Shown: in pieces, positions 8,251-17,527 of the stretch
How the letters are laid out: every line of letters begins with the position of its first letter
How positions within the stretch are numbered: the first letter of the stretch is position 1
Assembly: GCA_016719885.1 (NCBI GenBank)
Contig: JADJYF010000026.1
Span: forward strand, 558,001-622,000
DNA from: Pseudomonadota bacterium
GTDB lineage: Bacteria; Pseudomonadota; Gammaproteobacteria; Ga0077536
Direction: 5' to 3'
DNA length: 64,000 bases
Translations under genes and position numbers: made by a program
The notes under the pieces: model-generated
Told to the model about the DNA's origin: nothing
Databases searched by the model: none
Seen by the model: only the letters and a program-made list of their open reading frames with translations

Positions 8251-9692
8251 GGGCAATCCACGATCCAGGTGTCCTTGCTGCCGCCGCCCTGGGACGAGTT
8301 GACCACGAACGAACCCTTCTTCAAGGCCACCCGCGTCAAGCCGCCCGGCGTCACGTAATGTTGCGCGCCCTGCAGGACGAAGGGCCGCAGATCGAGATGG
8401 CGCGGTTCGATGTCGTCGCCGCACACGGTCGGACAGGTCGACAGCGAAATCAAAGGCTGGGCGACGTAGTTGCGCGGATTGGCGCGCAGGCGACGCGCGA
8501 AGTCGTGGCGTTCCTCGGCGCTCGCGCTCGGCCCCATCAGCATGCCGTAGCCACCCGATTCGTTGACCGGTTTCACCACCAGCTTGTCGAGATGCTGCAG
8601 CACGTAGGCGCAGGGTTCCTTGTCGGCACAGCGCAGGGTTTCGACATTGGGCAGGATCGCCTGCTGGTCGAGGTAGTAGCGGATCATGGCCGGCACGTAG
8701 GTGTAGACCGCCTTGTCGTCGGCCACGCCCGCGCCCGGCGCGTTGGCGAGGGCCACGTTGCCTCGCAGCCACGCGCGCATCAGGCCCGGCACGCCCAGCG
8801 TCGACTCGGGGTTGAACACCTCGGGATCGAGATAGAGATCATCGATGCGCCGGTAGATGACATCGACGCGCGCGGGACCGGCGATGGTGCGCATGTATAC
8901 GCAGTCGTCGGCGCCGACGAACAAATCGCTGCCCTCGACCAGCTCCGCGCCCATCTGCTGGGCGAGATAGGAATGTTCGAAGTAGGCGGAGTTGTAGATG
9001 CCGGGCGTCAGCACCACCACCACCGGTCGCTGCCCTTGGCGCGGCGACAGCGAGGCCAGCATCGCGAACAGGTGCGTGGCGTATTCGCCGATGGGGCGCA
9101 TGCTGTCGGACGCGAACAGCTCCGGGAACACACGCTTGGTGACCTTGCGGTTCTCGAGCATGTAGGACACGCCGGACGGCACGCGCAGGTTGTCTTCCAG
9201 CACGTAGAAGGTGCCGTCGCGATCGCGGATGAGGTCGCTGCCGCAGATGTGCGCCCACACGCCATGCTTGGGGCGCATGCCGACGCAGGCGGCGCGGAAG
9301 TTGCCCGATTCGACGATGAGTTCGCGCGGCACCACGCCGTCGCGCAGGATGCGCTGCTCGTTGTAGACATCGTCGATGAAGAGGTTGAGGGCGGTGAGCC
9401 TTTGCACCAGCCCGGCCTCGACCTTGTCCCAATCGCTCCCCGAAATGGTGCGGGGAATGATGTCGTAGGGCCAGGCGCGATCGATATTGGTGCCCTCGCT
9501 GTAGACCGTGAACGTGATGCCCATGGTCTTGACCGCGAGTTCGGCGGCGCGCTGGCGCTCGCGGATCTCGTCCATGGTCAATGAACGGATATGCTTGGCA
9601 ACGGCGCTTCCCGCCGCACGCGGCGTGCCGCGCTCGGCGATGAGTTCATCGTAGAAGCCGCGACTGTTGTAGTTCTGCCAGGAGAATTTCAT
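8247..9692 (-). CDS. Circularly permuted ATP-grasp family protein
   Basis: A 481-residue protein starting MKFSWQNYNSRGFYDEL. Conserved blocks of the circularly permuted ATP-grasp type 2 family are present: ESGNFRAACVGM, the DLIRDRDGTFYVLEDNLR nucleotide and metal site, PSGVSYMLENR, VVLTPG.YN, and KPVNESGGYGM near the C-terminus. The family is predicted to ligate amino acids or peptides at ATP's expense. It is coupled to the alpha-E gene downstream and diverges from the transglutaminase gene at 9785. The frame is open to 9911, but ATG 9692 gives the family's N-terminus. Confidence 0.9.
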   Translation of the reverse strand: MKFSWQNYNSRGFYDELIAERGTPRAAGSAVAKHIRSLTMDEIRERQRAAELAVKTMGITFTVYSEGTNIDRAWPYDIIPRTISGSDWDKVEAGLVQRLTALNLFIDDVYNEQRILRDGVVPRELIVESGNFRAACVGMRPKHGVWAHICGSDLIRDRDGTFYVLEDNLRVPSGVSYMLENRKVTKRVFPELFASDSMRPIGEYATHLFAMLASLSPRQGQRPVVVVLTPGIYNSAYFEHSYLAQQMGAELVEGSDLFVGADDCVYMRTIAGPARVDVIYRRIDDLYLDPEVFNPESTLGVPGLMRAWLRGNVALANAPGAGVADDKAVYTYVPAMIRYYLDQQAILPNVETLRCADKEPCAYVLQHLDKLVVKPVNESGGYGMLMGPSASAEERHDFARRLRANPRNYVAQPLISLSTCPTVCGDDIEPRHLDLRPFVLQGAQHYVTPGGLTRVALKKGSFVVNSSQGGGSKDTWIVDCP

Positions 9693-9703
9693 AAACCACT
9701 CTT

Positions 9704-9718
9704 GGCATGATTCATGCC
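9704..9718. promoter_or_regulatory. Perfect inverted repeat in the divergent ATP-grasp/transglutaminase spacer
   Basis: GGCATGA-T-TCATGCC: two 7-base arms around a single T, 12 bases before the ATP-grasp start and 67 bases before the transglutaminase start. The symmetry and placement between divergent genes suit an operator for a dimeric regulator; chance occurrence cannot be excluded. No regulator gene lies next to it. Confidence 0.35.
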
Positions 9719-9784
9719 ATCTCCGCGTCAGGGGCGAGCGCCATCGCTCTCCCTCGTACTTGCAGGCATTGAGGAATCGATCGC

Positions 9785-12700
9785 GTGAGCATTCGCGTAG
9801 CCATCCGCCATCACACCGACTACCGCTTCGACCGGCCCGTGGCCTTGGGTCCGCACGTGCTGCGCATGAAACCTGCGCCGCATACCCGCACGCGCATCGA
9901 ATCCTATTCAATGACTATCGAACCCGGCGGCCATTTCATCAACTGGCAGCAGGACGCCTACGCCAACCACTTGGCGCGCGTGGTGTTCCCCGAGCGCAGC
10001 TCGCGCCTGGTCATCGATGTCGAAGTGATCGCGGAAATGGTGGCCATCAACCCCTTCGACTTCTTCCTCGAAGAGGGCGCCATGCACTGCCCCTTCGACT
10101 ATGCGCCGGAGCTGCTCGAGGACCTCGCGCCCTACCGCGTGATTTCCGACCATGGCCCGCGGCTCGCGGCGTGGCTCGCCGAGGTGCCGCGCGAGCCCAT
10201 GCCGACCATCGACTTCCTGGTGGCCCTCAACCAGCGCCTCGAGCGCGACATCGACTACATCGTGCGCCTCGAGCCGGGCGTGCAGAGCTGCGAAGAGACG
10301 CTGGCCAGCGGCCGCGGTTCGTGCCGCGACAGCGCCTGGCTGCTGGTACAGATTGCTCGGCACCTGGGGCTGGCCAGCCGCTTCGTGTCGGGCTACCTGG
10401 TGCAACTGACGGCCGACATCAAGGCCCTCGACGGGCCGTCCGGGCCGAGCGCCGACTTCAGCGACCTGCATGCCTGGGCCGAGGTCTACCTGCCCGGCGC
10501 GGGCTGGGTGGGGCTCGACCCGACCTCCGGCCTGTTCGCCGCCGAGGGCCATATCCCGCTCGCCGCCACTCCGCATTTCAGTCACGCGGCGGCGGTGGAA
10601 GGCGCCACCGAGCGATGCGAAGTCGAACTCGACTACCGCAACAGCGTGGTGCGCGTGCACGAAGACCCGCGCGTCACCAAGCCCTACAGCGATGCCGAGT
10701 GGCAGCGTATCGACGCTCTCGGTCGCCAGGTGGACGCGGATCTCGAAGTGCGCGACGTGCGCCTGACCATGGGCGGCGAACCGACCTTCGTTTCCGTCGA
10801 CGACTTCGAGAGCCCGCAATGGACGGTGGCGGCTGACGGCCCCGGCAAACGCCACGCCGCCGAGGTGCTGCTGGAACGCTTGCACCGGCATTACGCGCCC
10901 GGCGGGCTCGTCCATCACGGTATCGGCAAGTGGTACCCAGGCGAAGAACTGCCGCGCTGGGCCTTGAGCCTGTTGTGGCGCAAGGACGGCGAGCCGCTGT
11001 GGGACAACCCTGCCCTGCTCGCCCACCTGTCGCGCCCCGACGCACCGCTGATGCGCGGCATCGAGCAGATTTTTGCCGTTGAACTCGCCAAGCGCCTGGG
11101 CCTGCCGCTGCAGCACGTGCACACCGCCTTCGAGGACAGCTATTACTACCTGTGGAAGGAAGGCACGCTGCCGCTCAACATCGAGCCGACCGATGCGCGT
11201 CTCGCCAGCCCGGCGGAGCGCGCACGCCTGCGACGCCTGTTCGATGGCGCGCTCAATCGCCCGGCGGGCTACGTGTTGCCCTTGGCGCGCGGCATCGCCG
11301 GCGGCTGGCGCAGCGGCGCCTGGCCCTTGCGCCGCGGCCACCTGTTCCTGATCCCGGGCGATTCACCGCTGGGCCTGCGCCTGCCCATGCAGTCGCTGCC
11401 GGCGGCCGCCGACGCCGCGCGCGAAGACCTGCCGGTCAGCGATCCCTTCGCGCCGCCGCAACCACTCATGCCGCGCCACTGGTATCGCCAGGCGCCGGGC
11501 GTGCGCGTGCCGCCGCCTCCGACACTGACACCGGCCGCGCCCGACGACGCCCTGGTGCGCACCGCGCTTTGCACCGAAGTGCGCGACGGGCGTCTGCACG
11601 TGTTCCTGCCGCCGCTGGCGAACTTGAATGATTACGTCGAATTGCTGCACGCCGTCGAGGCGACCGCCGAGGCCTTGCGCCAGCCGCTGGTGATCGAGGG
11701 CTACGAACCGCCGCGCGATCCGCGCCTGGCGTTGCTGCAGATCACGCCCGACCCGGGCGTGATCGAGGTCAACGTGCAACCGAGTCGCAGTTGGGATGAA
11801 CTGGTGGAGCTCAGCACCTCGCTCTACGAGCACGCGCGGCAGTCGCGCCTGGCGACGGAAAAATTCATGCTCGACGGTCGCCATACCGGCACCGGCGGCG
11901 GCAACCACGTGACGCTCGGCGGCACCACGCCCGCCGATTCGCCGTTGCTGCGACGTCCGCACCTGCTGGCTTCGCTGGTGCGGTTCTGGCAGAACCACCC
12001 GTCGCTGTCCTACCTGTTCTCGGGCTTGTTCATCGGCCCGACCAGCCAGGCGCCGCGCGTCGACGAGGCGCGCGACGACCGCCTGCATGAACTCGCCACC
12101 GCGCTCGCGCAGCTGCCGCGCGGCAATGCCGAGGTCGCGCCGTGGCTGGTCGACCGGGTGATGCGCAACCAGCTCATCGACCTGACCGGCAACACCCACC
12201 GCGCCGAGTTCTGCATCGACAAGCTCTACTCGCCCGATCACAGCGGCGGACGGCGCGGCCTGCTGGAATTGCGCGCCTTCGAAATGCCGCCCCATGCGCG
12301 CATGAGCCTGACCCAGATGCTGCTGCTGCGCGCGCTGGTGGCAAGCTTCTGGGAGACGCCTTACGAGCACAAGCTCATCCACTGGGGCACACAGCTACAC
12401 GACAAATTCATGCTGCCGTGGTTCGTGTGGAATGATTTTCGCGAGGTCGTCGAAGAGCTCGAAACGCGCGGCTACGCGTTCGACACGGCCTGGTACGAGC
12501 CATTCTTCGAGTTCCGTTTTCCGAGCTTCGGCGCCATCGCGTATCGCGGCATGGCCTTGAACCTGCGCACCGCGCTCGAACCTTGGCACGTGCTTGGCGA
12601 AGAGAACGGCGCCAACGGCACCGCGCGCTACGTCGACTCATCGGTGGAGCGGCTGCAGGTCGAAGTGACGGGCTTCGTGCCGGAGCGCTACGGCATTGCC

Positions 12701-13054
12701 TGCAACGGCCGCGCCGTGCCGCTGCAGCCTACCGGCGTGCGCGGCAACTACGTCGGCGGCGTGCGCTTCAAGGCCTGGGACCCGCCGTCGGCCATGCACC
12801 CGACCATCCGCTCGCACGGGCCGTTGACCTTCGACCTGGTCGACATCGCCAATCGGCGCGCGGTGAGCGGCTGTCGCTACCACGTCGCCCATCCGGGCGG
12901 ACGCAACTACGACACCTACCCGGTCAATGCGCGCGAAGCGGAAGCACGACGCCTGGCCAGGTTCGAACGGCAGGGACACACGCAAGGGCCGCTCGACTGG
13001 CGCACGCCGGAGATTACGCCGGACATGCCGTTTACCCTGGATTTACGCCGGTGA
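9785..13054 (+). CDS. Transglutaminase-like protease fused to DUF2126
   Basis: A 1089-residue protein starting at GTG 9785. Residues 1 to about 160 form the bacterial transglutaminase N-terminal beta domain. The transglutaminase core follows with the triad Cys180 (GRGSCRDSAW), His229 (DLHAWAEVYL) and Asp245 (GLDPTSG). The rest, from the RLTMGGEPTFVS motif at about residue 330, is the long DUF2126 region ending near PFTLDLRR. Length and architecture match full-length family members. It is the fourth component of the Anbu/alpha-E/ATP-grasp locus, where it is thought to cleave amide or isopeptide bonds. Confidence 0.92.
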   Translation: MSIRVAIRHHTDYRFDRPVALGPHVLRMKPAPHTRTRIESYSMTIEPGGHFINWQQDAYANHLARVVFPERSSRLVIDVEVIAEMVAINPFDFFLEEGAMHCPFDYAPELLEDLAPYRVISDHGPRLAAWLAEVPREPMPTIDFLVALNQRLERDIDYIVRLEPGVQSCEETLASGRGSCRDSAWLLVQIARHLGLASRFVSGYLVQLTADIKALDGPSGPSADFSDLHAWAEVYLPGAGWVGLDPTSGLFAAEGHIPLAATPHFSHAAAVEGATERCEVELDYRNSVVRVHEDPRVTKPYSDAEWQRIDALGRQVDADLEVRDVRLTMGGEPTFVSVDDFESPQWTVAADGPGKRHAAEVLLERLHRHYAPGGLVHHGIGKWYPGEELPRWALSLLWRKDGEPLWDNPALLAHLSRPDAPLMRGIEQIFAVELAKRLGLPLQHVHTAFEDSYYYLWKEGTLPLNIEPTDARLASPAERARLRRLFDGALNRPAGYVLPLARGIAGGWRSGAWPLRRGHLFLIPGDSPLGLRLPMQSLPAAADAAREDLPVSDPFAPPQPLMPRHWYRQAPGVRVPPPPTLTPAAPDDALVRTALCTEVRDGRLHVFLPPLANLNDYVELLHAVEATAEALRQPLVIEGYEPPRDPRLALLQITPDPGVIEVNVQPSRSWDELVELSTSLYEHARQSRLATEKFMLDGRHTGTGGGNHVTLGGTTPADSPLLRRPHLLASLVRFWQNHPSLSYLFSGLFIGPTSQAPRVDEARDDRLHELATALAQLPRGNAEVAPWLVDRVMRNQLIDLTGNTHRAEFCIDKLYSPDHSGGRRGLLELRAFEMPPHARMSLTQMLLLRALVASFWETPYEHKLIHWGTQLHDKFMLPWFVWNDFREVVEELETRGYAFDTAWYEPFFEFRFPSFGAIAYRGMALNLRTALEPWHVLGEENGANGTARYVDSSVERLQVEVTGFVPERYGIACNGRAVPLQPTGVRGNYVGGVRFKAWDPPSAMHPTIRSHGPLTFDLVDIANRRAVSGCRYHVAHPGGRNYDTYPVNAREAEARRLARFERQGHTQGPLDWRTPEITPDMPFTLDLRR

Positions 13055-13064
13055 GCGACAAGGA

Positions 13065-13123
13065 TGTCGGACTGAAGTCCGACCCACAGGCAAGATGAAT
13101 TGTGGGTCAGACTTCAGTCTGAC
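13065..13123. repeat. REP-like pair, GTCAGACTTCAGTCTGAC family (outward orientation)
   Basis: Two palindromic units lie at 13066-13088 (GTCGGACTGAAGTCCGAC plus CCACA) and 13101-13123 (TGTGG plus GTCAGACTTCAGTCTGAC), in opposite orientation. The CCACA/TGTGG flanks face each other, unlike copies at 38305, 55403 and 62924, where they are outermost. It lies between convergent genes and provides the stop codon of the CoxG-like gene (13107-13109). Confidence 0.85.
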
Positions 13124-13580
13124 GCCGACCGCCCTGAGCCCGCTTCTCGAACGTCGCCGCGAAGGCGCCGAAGAACTTCTCGGTCATGCGCCGCGTGGCG
13201 CCGTTCAACCAACGTGTACCAATCTTCGCGATGCGCCCGCCGGCCGACAGGCGCGCCGCGTAGCGCAGGCGCGTGCCGCTTTCAATTGCCAGCAGCCTGA
13301 CGTCCGCCACGCCTTCCCCAAAGCCCGACAGTCCGCCCTGGCTACGGCCGGTCAAGGTATAGGAATCGGGCGCGCACACGTTCGACAACAGGATGTCGGT
13401 CATGAAGGTCGCCTTGATCGGACCGTAGCTCACGCGGATCTCGCATTCGAAATGCACCGAACTGATCCGCACCATGCGCTGGCAGCCGGGAATGCAGCGC
13501 ACCAGCACTTGCGGGTCGTTGAGACCGTGCCACACCGCGGCCGGCGACGCCGGCAGCAGGTATTCGCCTTCGACGTCCAT
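13107..13580 (-). CDS. CoxG/SRPBCC domain protein
   Basis: A 157-residue protein starting MDVEGEYLLPASPAAVWHGL. It shows the CoxG pattern: a PxxxVW helix start, CIPGCQRM, the polyketide-cyclase-like beta sheet, and RLRYAARLSAGGRIAKIGTR. SRPBCC proteins bind hydrophobic ligands; CoxG members serve carbon monoxide dehydrogenase or act as uncharacterised lipid or acyl binders. Here it follows a thiolase by 7 bases, which favours an acyl-CoA-related role. The last residues (RRQTEV) and the TGA are encoded by a REP-like unit, so the C-terminus was probably changed by repeat insertion. Confidence 0.75.
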   Translation of the reverse strand: MDVEGEYLLPASPAAVWHGLNDPQVLVRCIPGCQRMVRISSVHFECEIRVSYGPIKATFMTDILLSNVCAPDSYTLTGRSQGGLSGFGEGVADVRLLAIESGTRLRYAARLSAGGRIAKIGTRWLNGATRRMTEKFFGAFAATFEKRAQGGRRQTEV

Positions 13581-13587
13581 GGCCGCG

Positions 13588-14793
13588 TCAATGCACGCGC
13601 AACACCACCGCCATCGCGGTGTCGCCGGCCGCGCAGCCATGGAACAGGCCGTAGCCGCCGCCGCGCAGCACCAGCTCTTCAATCAGTTCGATGATCGCGC
13701 GCATGCCGGTCGGCGCCTGCGGATGGCCCCAGATCAGCGAGCAGCCGTAGTTGTTCATGGTCTCGAGCGGGGCGCCGGTCTCGCGCGCGAAGATGATGTC
13801 GTTGACCGCGAACGGGTTGTGCGACTTGATGGCGGCGAGATCGCTCATGGCGAGGCCGGCGGCGGCGAGTGCGCGTTGCGCGGCGCCTATCGGCGCGGCG
13901 GGCATGAACGCCAGCTCGGTGCGGGCCTGGCCGCTGGCGACGAGTTCGATGCGTATCGACGGATCGCGTGCCACTTCGCGCGCACGCTCGGCGGTGGTCA
14001 CCACCATGCCGGCATTGCCGTCGGCGGGATGGGTCTGGGCGCCGTAGCTGACGGTGCCGTCTTTCAGCACCGGCGCGAGCTTCGCCAGGCCTTCGGCGCT
14101 GGTTTCGTGCACGCCTTCATCGCCCGTCAAGGTCGCCACCACGCGCTTGCCGAATCTGTCGGGCACCGCCAGCGGCGTCACCATGTAGCGGCTCTGGAAA
14201 GTCCGGCCCTCGGTATCGGGCGCGGTCGCCGCGCGATACTGCTGGTAGCGGCGCAGCACCAGCGCATGCTGCTCCTCGCGGCTCACCTGCCACTTGCGCG
14301 CGCAGTTCTCGGCGGTGGCCAGCATGTTGCAGCCGGCCAGCGGATCCTTGTCGAAATTGCCGAGCACCCAGTCCTCGCTGTCGCCGCTGCCGCCCGGCCC
14401 GAGGGGATCGGGATAATAAAGATGTGGGCCATTGGACACGCGGTCGGCGGCGATGGTCAGGGCGCAGCCCGCCGCGCCGCTGGCCACTTCCTGTGCTGCC
14501 TGCACCAGCACCCGCGCACTGGTGGCGCAGGCCTGCATGATGGTCGGGCCGCCGATGTGGGCGGCGCCCATTTCACCGGTCAGCCACGGCAGGCCATAGA
14601 AGGAATTGCGCTGCGGGACCGTCATGCCCAGCACCCCGTAGTCGAAGACCCGCGCGTCGATGTTGCGCGCGGCCAGCGCCTCGCGCGCCACCCGGGCGGC
14701 GAAACGCAGGCTGTGCAGATGGGCGAGACTGCCCTGCCAGCGGGCGAAAGGGGTGCACCAGTAGGCGCCATGGGGGATCGCGATCACGGACAT
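13588..14793 (-). CDS. Thiolase family protein (acetyl-CoA acetyltransferase/SCP2-thiolase-like)
   Basis: A 401-residue protein with the thiolase landmarks: nucleophilic Cys in QACATSARV, the second-half GHPQAPTGMR block, and the C-terminal catalytic Cys in FHGCAAGDTAM (family consensus C-x-G-G). It catalyses CoA-dependent cleavage or condensation of 3-oxoacyl-CoA, probably in a degradation pathway; the substrate cannot be told from the sequence. ATG 14793 (MSVIAIPHG) was chosen; GTG 14805 would add four residues. It is followed closely by the CoxG-like gene. Confidence 0.85.
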   Translation of the reverse strand: MSVIAIPHGAYWCTPFARWQGSLAHLHSLRFAARVAREALAARNIDARVFDYGVLGMTVPQRNSFYGLPWLTGEMGAAHIGGPTIMQACATSARVLVQAAQEVASGAAGCALTIAADRVSNGPHLYYPDPLGPGGSGDSEDWVLGNFDKDPLAGCNMLATAENCARKWQVSREEQHALVLRRYQQYRAATAPDTEGRTFQSRYMVTPLAVPDRFGKRVVATLTGDEGVHETSAEGLAKLAPVLKDGTVSYGAQTHPADGNAGMVVTTAERAREVARDPSIRIELVASGQARTELAFMPAAPIGAAQRALAAAGLAMSDLAAIKSHNPFAVNDIIFARETGAPLETMNNYGCSLIWGHPQAPTGMRAIIELIEELVLRGGGYGLFHGCAAGDTAMAVVLRVH

Positions 14794-14857
14794 CGGGTCA
14801 TGCACTCAAGCGGGAGTCGACCCGCGTGACTATATCAGGGGGCCGGCGCGCCGCGGT

Positions 14858-15325
14858 TCACCAGCCCAGGCGTGCCGCGAGGGTCGGCGCCAAGGGCGTC
14901 GAAGGCGGCGACGGGCCTTCGAGCAGGGCGCGCAATGCGTCCGTGATGGGCGCCGCGGTCAGGCTGTTGTCGTCATTGATATGGGCGTAGACGCGGGTCG
15001 CGCTGCCGACATAGACCGGTGCGCCATCGCCCGCCGCCACGCATTCGCTGCCCCACTTCAACGAACTGCGGCCGATGTGTTCGACCCACACCCGGCACAA
15101 CACCGGCTCACCATAGCGAATCGGGCCGGTGAAGCGGAACGCCACCTCGCCCATCACGAAGGTGGTGCGATCGCGCGCGATCATGTCATCGATGGGATGG
15201 CCGAGCGCGCGCCACAGGGCATGCTCGCAGTCGTTGAACCAGGCCAGCATGTGCGGGTAGTAGACCAGGCCGAAAGGGTCGCACTCGCCCCAGGTCACCA
15301 CGTGTTCGCGCCAGTAGTTGAGCAT
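14858..15325 (-). CDS. Acyl-CoA thioesterase, 4-hydroxybenzoyl-CoA thioesterase family
   Basis: A 155-residue single hotdog domain. The N-terminal W-G-E-C-D-P-F-G-L-V-Y-Y-P segment is the 4HBT active-site motif with the catalytic Asp, and FRFTGPIRYGEPVLCRVWVE follows as the second conserved strand pair. It hydrolyses acyl- or aryl-CoA thioesters in the cytoplasm. It lies in the same strand and cluster as the thiolase, with about 65 bases between them, suggesting shared use in CoA-ester catabolism. The exact substrate is unknown. Confidence 0.85.
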   Translation of the reverse strand: MLNYWREHVVTWGECDPFGLVYYPHMLAWFNDCEHALWRALGHPIDDMIARDRTTFVMGEVAFRFTGPIRYGEPVLCRVWVEHIGRSSLKWGSECVAAGDGAPVYVGSATRVYAHINDDNSLTAAPITDALRALLEGPSPPSTPLAPTLAARLGW

Positions 15326-15355
15326 CCCGTGCCCGCGCTCCGCCCCGCGCGGGGC

Positions 15356-15634
15356 TTATTCCAGCCCCAGGGAAAACACGTTCTCGAGGTCGTGCCGCGA
15401 GTAGGTCTTGAACGCGATCATGGTCTCGGTGCGCTCGATGCCGTCGACCTTGACCATGCGCTCGGTGACCATGTCGGCGATGTCCTCGTTCTGTTTGACG
15501 CGCACCAGCGCGACGACGTCGTAGCTGCCGCCCACCGAGTAGACCTCGGAGATCTCCGGGAACGCCGCCAACGCCTCGGCGACGTCCTTGGTCCGTCCGT
15601 GACGAGTCTGGATAAGTACGATCGCCGTCACCAT
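15356..15634 (-). CDS. Lrp/AsnC-type ligand-binding (RAM) domain protein without HTH
   Basis: A 92-residue protein starting MVTAIVLIQTRHGRTKDVAE. It holds only the RAM domain of the Lrp/AsnC family, with the SVGGSYDVVALVRVK ligand-loop signature and the TMIAFKTYSRHDLE strand. No helix-turn-helix is present, so it cannot bind DNA alone in the usual way; such stand-alone domains form ring oligomers that bind amino acids or other effectors. It lies 30 bases upstream of the thioesterase and probably heads the thiolase cluster. Confidence 0.85.
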   Translation of the reverse strand: MVTAIVLIQTRHGRTKDVAEALAAFPEISEVYSVGGSYDVVALVRVKQNEDIADMVTERMVKVDGIERTETMIAFKTYSRHDLENVFSLGLE

Positions 15635-16061
15635 GCCGCCGTGCCCCGCTGCCAAGAATGGAATGGCACCATCGTACTGGAAATCGCGACCTGCTCCGAC
15701 TGCGCCGAGGCCTGCGCGAACAGGATCATGGCGGCCGTGCCAGGTCCGGCCACGGGCATCGCCAGCCGCGGCACCCTGCTCTGCGGCAGCGCACCATGGC
15801 AGGCCCGGGTCACCGCTCTCCACGACCCTCGCCGCGCGCCGGAAAAATAATTTGAACCGCGCGCGACAGCCCCGGCACTTACCGGACGTTAGGACCGTGG
15901 TCCAAACCCTTCAAAGGTATTGGACGATACCGCCCGCTGCGTTACCTTATGCGGCTAGCGATACGTTCTCGCATCGTTGAAGGGGTGCTACATCAGCTAC
16001 GGGGCAAGGTCTCTAGGTCTGACTAGTACTACCGATTCCATTCGGAAAGGCAGGGGAAACA
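15635..16061. other. Intergenic region upstream of the DUF1329 gene
   Basis: A 427-base divergent spacer with no convincing gene; the short open frames here resemble no protein I recognise. The part next to the DUF1329 gene is less GC-rich than its surroundings and ends in a strong ribosome site (AGGGGAAACA before ATG 16062). A weak -35/-10-like pair is TTGGAC (15920-15925) and TACCTT (15943-15948). A short palindrome, GGACC-GT-GGTCC, lies at 15892-15903. These are only candidate promoter elements. Confidence 0.4.
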
Positions 16062-17498
16062 ATGCATATCAAGAAATACGATTTCGAATACAGCCGTCGC
16101 GCATTCATGGAGAAGACGGCCAAGGGTGCCGGCAGCGCCGGTATCCTGAGCGCGCTGTGGCCATTGATGGCCCAGTCCGGTGACAGCTTCAAGGCTTACC
16201 CGGAAGAACTGACCAACATCGAGGCCTACACCAAGGGCAAGATCAAGGTCGGTGACACCATCAGCAAGGACAACGTCGAACTGGTCCAGGATCTCATCGA
16301 TCCGATGCTGTTCCAGGAAGTCAGCCAGGACGGCCGTACCTTCACCATCTTCGGCACCCAGACCGCGACCGAAGCACAGTTTCCGCCCTACTACCTCGAT
16401 GCGACCCTCAAGAACTGGGGCCAGGCGCAGTTCGGCTCCGACGGCAACGTGTACACCAAGGACGGCAAGCCGTGGATCGGCGGCCATCCCTTCCCGGATG
16501 CGCAGACCGGCCAGGAATGTATCGCCAACGTGACCCTCTCCTGGGGCCGTCATGACCAGGACATCTTCGCCATTCCGACCTACGCGTTGGACTCCGAAGG
16601 CGACGTGCAGTACGAATACCACTTCGTGTGGGCCCAGCAGCAGACCCAGGGTCTGGTGAATCCGGCTTCCGCCGGCGGCGCCACCTTCCTGGCGGGCCAC
16701 GAAGACATGATTCGTTTCCAGTCGGTGTGGTTCACCGCCCCGAACGACATCAAGGGTACCGCGTTCATGAACGAGTGGTACTACGACCAGGCCAAGTTCC
16801 CGGAACTCTACGGCTACCTGCCGGCCTTCAAGCGCGTGCGTCGGTTCCCGACCAACCAGCGTTTCGAGCCGCTCGTCGCCGGTCTCAACCTGTTCCTCTC
16901 CGACGCATGGGCCGCTGGCGACCCGATGCTGACCTGGGGCAACTGGAAGATCGTGCACCGCGGTCCGTTCCTGGGCGCAATGCACTACCAGTGGCGTCCG
17001 AACCTCGACAACTGGACCCATCCGACCGTCGGCGGTCCGAAGGGCACCACCTACTACAACGTCGGCAAGTCGCTCATCCCGGAAGTCATCGTGCTCGAAG
17101 GCGAGCCCACCGGCTTCCCGCGCGCACCGCTGCAGAAGCGCCGCATCTATCTCGATGCGCGTAACCTCGAGTACCCGCAGGCCATTTCCTATGACCGCCG
17201 TGGTGAGATCTGGAAGTCCTTCGAACCGGGCTTCTCGATGTACAACACCAACATGTACAAGGAAGGCAACACCGGCGTGCCGGATTGCGGCGATCACGTG
17301 GTGAAGGCTGGCGACGGCCGTACCGAGTGGAGCTGGAACTGGGTTATCTCGAACGATATCCAGTCCAAGCGTGTCACCCGCTTCTGCCAGTCCGAGCATT
17401 GCCAGGGCGGCTGGAAGTCGGGCTACGATCAGATTGAACCGAACAAGTTCATCTCTGATTACATCACGCAGTCCGCGATGCGCCGTCTGGGTACCTAG
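16062..17498 (+). CDS. DUF1329 domain protein, Tat-type export signal
   Basis: A 478-residue protein with an N-terminal twin-arginine motif (SRRAFMEKTAKG, from about residue 11) and a hydrophobic stretch, so it is probably exported folded. The mature part matches DUF1329 proteins: early YPEELTNIEAYTKGKIKVGD, internal RRFPTNQRFEP, and the aromatic-rich beta repeat region ending SAMRRLGT. DUF1329 proteins are periplasmic or outer-membrane-associated and often accompany hydrophobic-compound degradation genes; their function is unknown. It stands alone with a strong RBS and its own terminator, and a high proportion of C- and G-ending codons suggests high expression. Confidence 0.85.
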   Translation: MHIKKYDFEYSRRAFMEKTAKGAGSAGILSALWPLMAQSGDSFKAYPEELTNIEAYTKGKIKVGDTISKDNVELVQDLIDPMLFQEVSQDGRTFTIFGTQTATEAQFPPYYLDATLKNWGQAQFGSDGNVYTKDGKPWIGGHPFPDAQTGQECIANVTLSWGRHDQDIFAIPTYALDSEGDVQYEYHFVWAQQQTQGLVNPASAGGATFLAGHEDMIRFQSVWFTAPNDIKGTAFMNEWYYDQAKFPELYGYLPAFKRVRRFPTNQRFEPLVAGLNLFLSDAWAAGDPMLTWGNWKIVHRGPFLGAMHYQWRPNLDNWTHPTVGGPKGTTYYNVGKSLIPEVIVLEGEPTGFPRAPLQKRRIYLDARNLEYPQAISYDRRGEIWKSFEPGFSMYNTNMYKEGNTGVPDCGDHVVKAGDGRTEWSWNWVISNDIQSKRVTRFCQSEHCQGGWKSGYDQIEPNKFISDYITQSAMRRLGT

Positions 17499-17527
17499 TA
17501 CCCGACAGCACACCAGTGCACCAAAGG

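Noticed and set aside
13065..13123. Simple rho-independent terminator after the transglutaminase gene
   Set aside because: The inverted units recur at several places with no T run, so they are better explained as REP-like elements, though they may still end transcription.
15628..15813. Small open frames in the spacer upstream of the DUF1329 gene
   Set aside because: Short, without RBS or recognisable protein features; the region looks like promoter DNA.
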